NCBI GenBank assembly: GCA_002449765.1
Contig: DJXN01000015.1
Coordinates: 248,001-312,000 of the forward strand
DNA length: 64,000 bases
Direction: 5' to 3'
Source: Fibrobacter sp. UBA7003
Lineage (GTDB): Bacteria > Fibrobacterota > Fibrobacteria > Fibrobacterales > Fibrobacteraceae
Shown: positions 57,901 through 64,000 of the stretch, one piece after another
How the letters are laid out: the number at the start of each line of letters is the position of its first letter
Position numbering within the stretch: position 1 is the first letter of the stretch
Position numbers and translations under genes: made by a program
Notes under the pieces: model-generated
Seen by the model: the letters and a program-made list of their open reading frames with translations, nothing else
The model's database searches: none
What the model was told of the DNA's origin: nothing

Positions 57901-60298
57901 CAAGCACAACCTCAAGAACATTGACGTGACGATTCCGCGCCACAAGCTTACGGTCGTGACGGGCGTTTCGGGCTCCGGAAAATCGAGCCTCGCTTTCCAT
58001 ACGCTCTTTAGCGAAGGCCAGCGCCGCTTTGTAGAGACGTTGAGCACGTATGCCCGCCGATTCTTGGGACGTCCCGACCACGGAAGCATCGATTCCATTT
58101 CGGGCCTCGCGCCGGCAATCGCCATCGACCAGAAGAGTGCAAGCAAGAGCCCGCGCTCTACGGTGGCGACCCTCACCGAAATTTATGACTACTTCCGCAT
58201 TTTCTGGGCGAGGGTCGGCACCCCGCATTGCCTGAAATGCGGGAAGCCTGTGTCTTCGTACAGCGCGGGCGACCTGATGCAATACGCCTTCGACCGCGAC
58301 TTGAATAAGAAAGTCACGGTGCTTGCCCCGTTCGAAATCAAGGACGTGCTGAAGCTTTCCAAGATTCTCACGGAAAAAGGCTACCGCAAGGTTTACCTCG
58401 GCAATAAACTGGTGGAACTTCCGCTGCCGAAAATCCCGACCCGCGAAAAGCAGTTGTTCGCTGTGGTCGATACGGTCGTGGTCAAGGAAGAAAACCGCGC
58501 CCGCTTGGTAGAAGCTTTTGAACGTGGCTACCGCGATGGCAACGGAATCCTTTATGTGGAAGACGAGAAGGGCGGACGCCTTGCCTGCTCCGAAAAGCCG
58601 GGTTGCCCTGAATGTGGCTGGTACATGGATTCAGCCTTGAATCCCAAGCACTTCAGTTTTAATACGCACTGGGGCGCTTGCGAAACCTGCCTTGGCCTCG
58701 GCCACTTTAAGGACGGCGAAGTTTGCCCCGATTGTCACGGCGAACGCCTGAAGCCTGAATATCTGGCGGTTCGCATTGGCGACAAGAATATCATGGATGT
58801 GAACCACATGAGCATCGCCCAGGCGCTTGAATGGTTCAGCAACGAAAACTTCAAACGTGACAATTTCGGAAAGGACAAAAATCCCGACGGCAAGATGACG
58901 GTTGCCGAACCTTTGCTCCGCGAAATTGTGGGGCGCCTCAATTTCTTGAAGGGGGTAGGCCTCGGCTACATCGGCCTTGACCGCGCGGGCGACACGCTCA
59001 GCGGTGGTGAATCTCAGAGAATTCGTCTCGCAAGCCAGATCGGTAGCGGCCTCGAAGGCGTACTTTACGTGCTTGACGAACCCACGGTGGGCTTGCACGA
59101 AAGCGATACCGCCATGCTGCTCGATACGCTTTACCGCCTGCGCGATTTGGGTAACACGCTCGTGGTGGTGGAACACGACATGAAGATGATGCAGGCCGCC
59201 GACCACATTATCGATATGGGGCCTGCGGCGGGCGAGTTTGGCGGCGAAGTCGTTGCCGAAGGTTCTCCGGAACAGCTTTCCAAGCCTTACGCCTTGCAGC
59301 AGTTTCCGCGCAGTGAGACTGTCAAGTATTTGACGCACACCATCCCGATGGCGAACGAAATTGCGGCAAAGCCCATTACCGATTCCACGGAATTCTACGA
59401 ATTCGAAAAATTGAATCACAACAATCTTAAGAATTTGTCTGTAAAGTTCCCGAAGGGCGCCATCAGCGTGGTCTGCGGTGTTTCTGGCTCGGGCAAGAGC
59501 TCCATGGTCATGGACGAAATCTACCCGCGCCTCAAGAAGAAATTCCAGGCCCGCGGTCGCAAAAAGCAGAACGGCGAAGTTCTTCTGGTGGACCAAAGCC
59601 CGATTTCGGGGACTCCTCGCAGCACGCCCGCGAGTTTCACGGGCGTGTTTGACGACATCCGCAAGCTGTTCGCCAAACTGCCGCAAGCCAAGTTGAAAGG
59701 TTTCGACTACGGGCGCTTCAGTTACAACTTGGCTCGCGGCCGCTGCGAGGCCTGCGAAGGCCGCGGTGCCATTTCGGTGGAAATGCACTTCCTTTCGGAT
59801 GTGTGGGAAGTCTGCGATGTCTGCGGTGGCAAACGCTACAACCAGGAAACCCTCACCGTTACTTTCAAGGGCAAGAATATCGCCGATGTGCTCGACATGC
59901 GCGTTGCCGAAGCCTGCGAATTCTTCAAGGACCAGCCGAAAATCCTCCCGAAACTGGAATGCCTGCGCGATGTGGGTCTCCCGTACGTGAAACTCGGCCA
60001 GTCCGTCACCACGCTCAGCGGCGGCGAATCCCAGCGCCTCAAGTTGGCGGCGGAACTTGCCCGCAAGCCTGCCCAGGAAATGGTCTACCTGCTCGACGAA
60101 CCGACTACAGGGCTCCACCTCAAGGACATTCAGATTCTCTGGAACATGTTGCGCAAGCTTTCGGCCCGTGGCGATACCATTATTGTCATCGAACACCACC
60201 CGGACATTATCCGCCTCGCCGACTGGAAGGTGGAACTCGGGCCCGTCGGTGGCGAAAAGGGCGGATATTTGCTCGAAATGGGCAAAAACAACCAATAA
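54986..60298 (+). CDS. uvrA: Double-length UvrA, four ATPase modules
   Basis: The 1770-residue protein consists of two UvrA-like halves in tandem. Walker A sites (G-V-S-G-S-G-K-S/T) are at about 32-39, 645-652, 993-1000 and 1498-1505; each has its S-G-G-E signature and L-D-E-P. Zinc-binding C-x-x-C clusters occur in both halves (C-P-D-C-G, C-P-K-C-G and C-L-K-C-G, C-D-A-C-E and C-E-A-C-E). The second half starts at about residue 955. Normal UvrA is about 940 residues and works as a dimer. Here one chain may form the dimer. A similar size is known for chlamydial UvrA. The halves are well diverged. Confidence 0.95.
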   Translation: MTKSIEIRDAHEHNLRHVNLSIPRDSIVVVTGVSGSGKSSLAFDTVFQEGQRRFVESLSAYARQFIGRMKHPEVESVRGISPTISIDQKTVNRNPRSTVGTVVEILDHYRLLFARLGVPHCPDCGRVIQAQTVDQIVDNLYVSDEGKQITVMAPIVQERKGEYRKELAELKENGFVRARVDGVIYRLEDVPALVRYEKHTIEAVIDRLTLERKNMSRLREALEGALKLTDGKLVSFLLAAAGSAGAGDASQTGNASAKEEYRLQGTLLACPKCGISIPELEPRFFSFNDPKGRCPACKGMGESYKFDLDLIIPDKTKSIKDGCIATIKKDDGTLIFSDFGRRNLRNIANEMHFSLDTPWNKLKKAQQDAVLYGTPSGSERGIMPIMEELWDMWHIYHFRKYMQIGICPECHGTRINRTANAVTFHGVNLTEMTEWSVEKSVEFFNKIDLSEKEKRIGKEILKEIRGRLSFLNAVGLGYLNINRKASTLSGGEAQRIRLASAVGAGLQGVLYVLDEPSIGLHPRDNDKLLGMLEHLRAQGNSLIIVEHDEDTMRHADCVIDVGPGAGVEGGRVIAAGTVEELEKNKASLTGAYLSGRKAIEIPEKRKKIDKNTPKLKICGAAENNLKNIDVEIPLDGALTVVTGVSGSGKSTLINQILRRELARVFYNSEEPVGKFDHLEGLENIDKVIEIDQTPIGRTPRSNPATYTKIWDDIRDLFASMEESKIRGYSKSRFSFNVKGGRCDACEGAGVKIVDMHILPSVQVTCEVCGGKRFNDATREVYFKGKNVSEILDMSIADAAEFFKDIPKIAEPLNLLVEVGLGYLTLGQPSTTLSGGEAQRIKIASELRRPGTGKTLYLLDEPTTGLHFEDIRKLMDCLNRLRSLGNSVVIIEHNLDVIKCADWIIDLGPDAGIHGGRVIATGTPEQIAKCKKSETGRYLAPVLAKKHGENHHFDRTLKGGEDLSLDIEVHGARKHNLKNIDVTIPRHKLTVVTGVSGSGKSSLAFHTLFSEGQRRFVETLSTYARRFLGRPDHGSIDSISGLAPAIAIDQKSASKSPRSTVATLTEIYDYFRIFWARVGTPHCLKCGKPVSSYSAGDLMQYAFDRDLNKKVTVLAPFEIKDVLKLSKILTEKGYRKVYLGNKLVELPLPKIPTREKQLFAVVDTVVVKEENRARLVEAFERGYRDGNGILYVEDEKGGRLACSEKPGCPECGWYMDSALNPKHFSFNTHWGACETCLGLGHFKDGEVCPDCHGERLKPEYLAVRIGDKNIMDVNHMSIAQALEWFSNENFKRDNFGKDKNPDGKMTVAEPLLREIVGRLNFLKGVGLGYIGLDRAGDTLSGGESQRIRLASQIGSGLEGVLYVLDEPTVGLHESDTAMLLDTLYRLRDLGNTLVVVEHDMKMMQAADHIIDMGPAAGEFGGEVVAEGSPEQLSKPYALQQFPRSETVKYLTHTIPMANEIAAKPITDSTEFYEFEKLNHNNLKNLSVKFPKGAISVVCGVSGSGKSSMVMDEIYPRLKKKFQARGRKKQNGEVLLVDQSPISGTPRSTPASFTGVFDDIRKLFAKLPQAKLKGFDYGRFSYNLARGRCEACEGRGAISVEMHFLSDVWEVCDVCGGKRYNQETLTVTFKGKNIADVLDMRVAEACEFFKDQPKILPKLECLRDVGLPYVKLGQSVTTLSGGESQRLKLAAELARKPAQEMVYLLDEPTTGLHLKDIQILWNMLRKLSARGDTIIVIEHHPDIIRLADWKVELGPVGGEKGGYLLEMGKNNQ

Positions 60299-60325
60299 TC
60301 ACGAACAAAGTCCTTACAAAGATGT

Positions 60326-60333
60326 TATCTTTA
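60326..60333 (+). promoter_or_regulatory. Promoter box TATCTTTA
   Basis: It lies 56 bp before the ATG at 60389; AGGAG is located 5 nt before that ATG. Confidence 0.45.
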
Positions 60334-60388
60334 AATATGGTTGGGCTATGGTTTTTTCTGTAGCCGTGAGTAATTAACAGGAGAAGTT

Positions 60389-62668
60389 ATGTCCTTTGCC
60401 CGTTTGCTGCCTCTATTGCTGTTGGTCCCGGCGCTTTCTTTTGCCGATGCCGACAAGAATTTCAAGGTCGCACCGAACCAGTTTACGACCGGAAGCGTGG
60501 TTGATCCCATTGCGAACATGGCTGTCGAGATGAAGGGGCCGTCCCTCGTTTCGCAGAAGCCGGTCTTCCCGCTGAAGACAAATACCCTCTACTGGAGGCA
60601 CAAGAAGGGTCCGAAGGAATACCAGTGGGTTCCGGGGCAGCTGAACTACAACAATTTCAAGAAACTTCACGCCTTTAGCCTCGAGGATGCGCATTTGAAC
60701 TCCTTCGAAGTTGCCCAGATGCGTTTCTACGCTTCGCAGAACAAGAAGGCTTTCCAGGACGAGGACGATCTCTACTTCGACAAGTATTTCATTTATTCTC
60801 CCCGCGTGCCGAAGCTCCTGTTCATCAAGAACGGCAAGTGGCAGATTCTGAATGAGACTGCCTTGCCCGGTGTCGTGGTCTTCAAGAGCGATGTGAAGGG
60901 GCTCGAGTCCGCATTCGAAGAGGCTCCGTTGAAAAAGCTTCCGAAGGCAATTTATCCGCTCAAGGAAGGCGCCTACGTGTTCGAATTCTCTGCCCCGGGT
61001 TTTCTTCCGTTGGTGGATATCGGATCGGTCAAGTCCGGCGAAATTCTCGTGATGCAGCCCAAGCTAATGAAGATTGATTCCTCCAAGGCCGACAAGAAGG
61101 TCGAACTTTCGATGGATGAAGCTTCTGTCAAGGCGGCCAAGAACCTCGAAGAAACGGAAATCCTCTATGACAAGTTCATCGCCGAACTGCAGAAGGTCGT
61201 GGATATCCTGGATACGAACGCTTTTGCGAAGGGCTATCCCCAGGTCAAGCCTGCTGTGGCGGTTGGCCTCTACGAAGGCGATGCTACTTATGAAAATTAC
61301 AGGTCCGCTTATGAAGGCGTGCGTCTTAGGGCGAAAGAAGCGTGGCGCAATTCCCACATGAAGGGCGTTAGCGAAATCAATACGGCCTTCAAGAAAAAGC
61401 TCGACAGCTTGCAGGCGCTCCCGCTCCGTGGAACGATGGCTCCTGTTTCCTTTGAGCCCGTCCGTGAAAGGGTGGTCGAAGGGGAAGGCGTCGATTCTGC
61501 GTCGGCACCCATGAAAGAAGTCAAGTTCAAGTTCGGCCAGGATGGCCAGCGCTTCGACGTGATGTGGAAGGGAACGGCCAAGGGCATGAATGCTGACAGT
61601 CTCTATTCCCTCTTCCAGAACCATGCGGGCGAAGTCAAGGTGTTTATAAGCCTCAAGCAGAACAAGCCGGTGTGGATCCGTAAGGACGGCGTGATTACTG
61701 GCCGCCACCATTACCGCTACACTCGCATCGAGTTCGAATACAATGGCCAGAACCTGGTGGGACTGGGCGACTTCATCTTGCCGGAATATATCGTGGACGA
61801 ACCGGAGGTGCAGGAATGGCTGAACCAGTATGATGCGGACGATATTGCTCTCCAGCAGAAGACCGCCGCCGAAGCGAAGGCGAAGGCTGTCGCCGCGCAG
61901 CAGAAGAACGATACCGTCTATGCGAAGGATGTCGATATGCCGGGCTTCAGCAAGATGAGCATTCCGCGCATTATCCGCGACAACACCTACGGCGCGGTCG
62001 CTCTGATTGATTCGGGTTCCTTCCGCTACAAGGGCCGCGTAGTCAAGATGTCCCCGTTCGCTATCATGACGACCGAGATGAGCCAGCAGCTCTTCGACCA
62101 GACCATGCTCCGCGAACCGGATACGACCAAGCATATCAAGAACCGCTCTGTCTACAAGAATCCTTCGAAGCCGGTCCACAATATCACGTGGGATGATGCT
62201 CGTGCTACATGCAAGATGCTTGGCGGTGATCTGCCGACGGAAGCCCAGTGGGAATTTGCCGGTCGTGCCGACAATAACGAAGGCGCCATCTGGGTCCTGG
62301 ACGAGGACGGCGATGTCGGCGATTACGCCGTCTACCGCGAGAATTCGTACAAGATGGGCAAGAAGAGCCCTGCCTACGGCCCGCAGCCTATCGCATCGAA
62401 GAAGCCGAACGCATGGGGCATCTACGACATGTCCGGAAACGTTGCCGAATGGACCCGCGACAAGTACTTCATGTTCTCGTTTTGGGTGGAATCCTCTAAC
62501 CCGACAGGTGCGATGATGGGTTCGACCAAGGTCTACAAGGGCGGTTCCTGGAAGGACAAGGAATCGATGCAGAACCTGACGGAAAGCGATGACGAAGATC
62601 CGCGCTACTGGTCCGACGCCATCGGGTTCCGCTGCGTATTCCCGAAGAAACTTTTTGAGGGACGCTAA
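60389..62668 (+). CDS. Secreted protein with formylglycine-generating-enzyme-like domain
   Basis: The 759-residue protein has a signal peptide (MSFARLLP .. SFA-DAD) with no lipobox. Residues 25-520 include an N-terminal domain, helices and a beta region, and an Ala/Lys-rich helix near 490-510. The C-terminal FGE/SUMF1-like domain (about 540-755) has F-A-I-M-T-T-E-M-S, L-P-T-E-A-Q-W-E-F-A-G-R, W-G-I-Y-D-M-S-G-N-V-A-E-W and G-G-S-W, ending I-G-F-R-C-V-F. Gliding/T9SS proteins GldJ and GldK share this fold, so a structural role in the envelope is more likely than catalysis. Confidence 0.8.
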   Translation: MSFARLLPLLLLVPALSFADADKNFKVAPNQFTTGSVVDPIANMAVEMKGPSLVSQKPVFPLKTNTLYWRHKKGPKEYQWVPGQLNYNNFKKLHAFSLEDAHLNSFEVAQMRFYASQNKKAFQDEDDLYFDKYFIYSPRVPKLLFIKNGKWQILNETALPGVVVFKSDVKGLESAFEEAPLKKLPKAIYPLKEGAYVFEFSAPGFLPLVDIGSVKSGEILVMQPKLMKIDSSKADKKVELSMDEASVKAAKNLEETEILYDKFIAELQKVVDILDTNAFAKGYPQVKPAVAVGLYEGDATYENYRSAYEGVRLRAKEAWRNSHMKGVSEINTAFKKKLDSLQALPLRGTMAPVSFEPVRERVVEGEGVDSASAPMKEVKFKFGQDGQRFDVMWKGTAKGMNADSLYSLFQNHAGEVKVFISLKQNKPVWIRKDGVITGRHHYRYTRIEFEYNGQNLVGLGDFILPEYIVDEPEVQEWLNQYDADDIALQQKTAAEAKAKAVAAQQKNDTVYAKDVDMPGFSKMSIPRIIRDNTYGAVALIDSGSFRYKGRVVKMSPFAIMTTEMSQQLFDQTMLREPDTTKHIKNRSVYKNPSKPVHNITWDDARATCKMLGGDLPTEAQWEFAGRADNNEGAIWVLDEDGDVGDYAVYRENSYKMGKKSPAYGPQPIASKKPNAWGIYDMSGNVAEWTRDKYFMFSFWVESSNPTGAMMGSTKVYKGGSWKDKESMQNLTESDDEDPRYWSDAIGFRCVFPKKLFEGR

Positions 62669-63249
62669 TGGCGACGGCCGCTGAAGAACTCAAGAGCGAC
62701 AAGCGATTCAAGCTATTCCGGAAGATTATCTCGGTTCCCTACCTGCTGGCCCTTCTCGGGTTGCTGATGCCGCTTATGACGGTATCGTGTGGCGACACGC
62801 AGGTCATTGCGGAACCGTCGTTCTACGAGATTGCTTCCGGACTCGACATGCATGAAGCGCTGAAGGAGCCTGCCAAGGGTTACCTTGAGAAGATGGAACA
62901 GAGCAACCCGAAGTCCCTGGAAAGGTTCAAGGAATCGCTCCCCGGTTTCCCGCAGCTGGAACCGGTTCCGCATCTGTTCGGGATAGTTGGCGCGTTGGTG
63001 CTCGCGGCTGCCTTTGCCTGGTTTACGGCGCTTGGCTCACTGACAATGGGCATGCTCTCGATGTTTGCGCTATGGGCGTTCTTCTCGCAGATAGGGCGCG
63101 CCTGTGTCAATATGGGCATGCAGGTTCTGCATGTGGAGCCGGGCGCTGGAATCTATGCTGCGTCCGTGCTGATTCTCATCGGAACGGCGATGAACCTCGC
63201 CGCAATCATCCGCCCGATTATCGTAGAATTCAAAGCGAAAAGAAAATAG
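62668..63249 (+). CDS. Membrane protein linked to the FGE-domain protein
   Basis: The 193-residue protein starts at the last base of the previous stop (TAATG). It has three or four spans (about 25-42, 105-125, 130-150, 160-182) and one outside loop of about 60 residues with a Cys near residue 37. No family was recognised. It is translationally coupled to, and probably works with, the FGE-domain protein. Confidence 0.7.
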   Translation: MATAAEELKSDKRFKLFRKIISVPYLLALLGLLMPLMTVSCGDTQVIAEPSFYEIASGLDMHEALKEPAKGYLEKMEQSNPKSLERFKESLPGFPQLEPVPHLFGIVGALVLAAAFAWFTALGSLTMGMLSMFALWAFFSQIGRACVNMGMQVLHVEPGAGIYAASVLILIGTAMNLAAIIRPIIVEFKAKRK

Positions 63250-63307
63250 GGAAGGCTCCGCCCTCCCTAAGGTCTACAAAAATAAGGACGGCTTTCCTCG
63301 TTCGTAG

Positions 63308-64000
63308 TTACACGTTAAACAGGAAGTACATGATGTCGCCATCCTGTACCAGGTAGTCCTTGCCTTCGGTGCGGACGAGGCCCGCTTCCTTTGCGGCGTT
63401 CCAGCTGCCGTGCTTGAGGAAGTCCGCATAGCTGAGTGTTTCTGCACGGATGAAGCCGCGTTCGAAGTCGGTGTGGATGACGCCTGCGCACTGCGGGGCC
63501 TTGTAGCCCGCGTGGAACGTCCAGGCGCGGCATTCCTTTTCACCCGCGGTGAAGAACGTGCGGAGGCCCAAGATTTCGTAGCCCTTGCGCACCACGGCGT
63601 CGAGACCGGATTCCTTCATGCCGAGTTCCTTCAGGAATTCGGCCTTGTCTGCAGGTTCCATCGCGGAAAGTTCTTCTTCAATCTTGCCGCTGATGACGAT
63701 GACTTCGTGGCCGTTTGCGGCGGCGTATTCCTTGAGCTTGTCCACGTAGGCGTTTCCGGTGAGGATGTCGTCTTCCTTCACGTTGGCGCAGTAGAAGAGC
63801 GGTTTTGCGGTGAGGAGCGCAAGGTCCTTGACGATGAGCTCCATCTCGTCGCTGTCGTGCATCACGGTGCGTGCGGCCTTGCCCTCTTCCATGGTCTTCT
63901 TCAAAAGTTCGCAGGCGGCGAGGCGAGCCTTCGCTTCGGCGTTGCCGGTGCGGGCGCCCTTCGCTTCGGTAGAAAGGCGCTTTTCGACGGTGTCGAGGTC
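63308..64000 (-). CDS. ychF: YchF-family ATPase, C-terminal part
   Basis: The frame runs to the end of the window, so the N-terminal G domain is missing. Visible are the helical region (D-L-D-T-V-E-K-R-L), the K-P-L-F-Y-C-A-N-V-K-E-D-D segment and the C-terminal TGS-type domain with F-F-T-A-G-E-K-E-C-R-A-W-T, H-T-D-F-E-R-G-F-I-R-A-E and Q-D-G-D-I-M-Y-F-L-F-N-V at the end. YchF is an ATP-preferring Obg-like protein that binds ribosomes and affects stress responses. Confidence 0.95.
   Translation of the reverse strand, partial: DLDTVEKRLSTEAKGARTGNAEAKARLAACELLKKTMEEGKAARTVMHDSDEMELIVKDLALLTAKPLFYCANVKEDDILTGNAYVDKLKEYAAANGHEVIVISGKIEEELSAMEPADKAEFLKELGMKESGLDAVVRKGYEILGLRTFFTAGEKECRAWTFHAGYKAPQCAGVIHTDFERGFIRAETLSYADFLKHGSWNAAKEAGLVRTEGKDYLVQDGDIMYFLFNV

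Noticed and set aside
54950..58282. 1110-codon open frame on the - strand opposite uvrA
   Set aside because: Antisense shadow of the uvrA repeats; composition (His, Arg, Ala) is not that of a real protein and it contains no recognisable motif.

Overview
The window comes from a Fibrobacter-type bacterium (phylum Fibrobacterota, FCB group). The evidence is a protein carrying the Fibrobacter succinogenes major paralogous (FISUMP) domain at 18044-19162, many lipoproteins with poly-serine linkers, a secreted protein with a type IX-like C-terminal sorting region (53850-54893), and promoters of the TAnnTTTG type known from Bacteroidota. Coding density is high and most genes lie in overlapping operons. 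The clear exception is an AT-richer accessory stretch between about 26 and 39.3 kb.

Layout. 1-26 kb is mostly core. It holds the end of a TolB-like propeller protein, ftsB-like/dprA, mazG, two lipoproteins, a candidate small RNA, fusA, a GT-C-like membrane protein with an EcsC-like protein, a PEGA/barrel protein, a DEAD-box helicase/map operon, an envelope and nucleotide operon (purU, pyrE and four others), the FISUMP protein, an argS/rsfS/LytR_C operon, panD, tRNA-Leu(CAA), a SPOR protein and miaB. 26.1-31.3 kb is a cassette bounded by two direct 113-bp repeats. It carries a two-gene restriction-modification system, a hairpin-rich non-coding block, an N-terminally shortened orphan YoeB-like toxin, a RelB/ParE-type module and a HigB/HigA-ImmA module. 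31.3-39.4 kb holds a recombined lipoprotein cluster, a DUF4832/DUF4874-like lipoprotein with a damaged or ATA start codon, a surface tyrosine-phosphatase-like lipoprotein, a HAD phosphatase, a nuclease-like protein and a duplicated palindrome block.

39.4-50.1 kb contains tRNA-Pro(GGG), a membrane-anchored solute-binding protein with a Cache-HAMP-GGDEF diguanylate cyclase, a Nudix protein with a degenerate box, and a regulatory unit. That unit runs TPR lipoprotein, transmembrane Ser/Thr kinase, GAF-AAA+-Fis sigma-54 activator, perfect sigma-54 promoter, secreted basic protein plus outer-membrane barrel. 50.1-64 kb contains tRNA-Ala(CGC), a three-part lysophospholipid transporter/acyltransferase/acyl-ACP synthetase fusion, the T9SS-like cargo protein, a double-length UvrA with four ATPase modules, an FGE-domain protein with a membrane partner, and the C-terminal part of ychF.

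A theme across the window is promoter architecture. In at least a dozen genes a TAnnTTTG-like box ends only 4-8 nt before the start codon, which predicts leaderless transcripts; the sigma-54 promoter also places its start at the ATG. The main candidates for new biology are the kinase/sigma-54 circuit, the repeat-bounded defence/toxin cassette with its hairpin block, the palindrome block at 38972-39274 and the small RNA at about 4565-4687.
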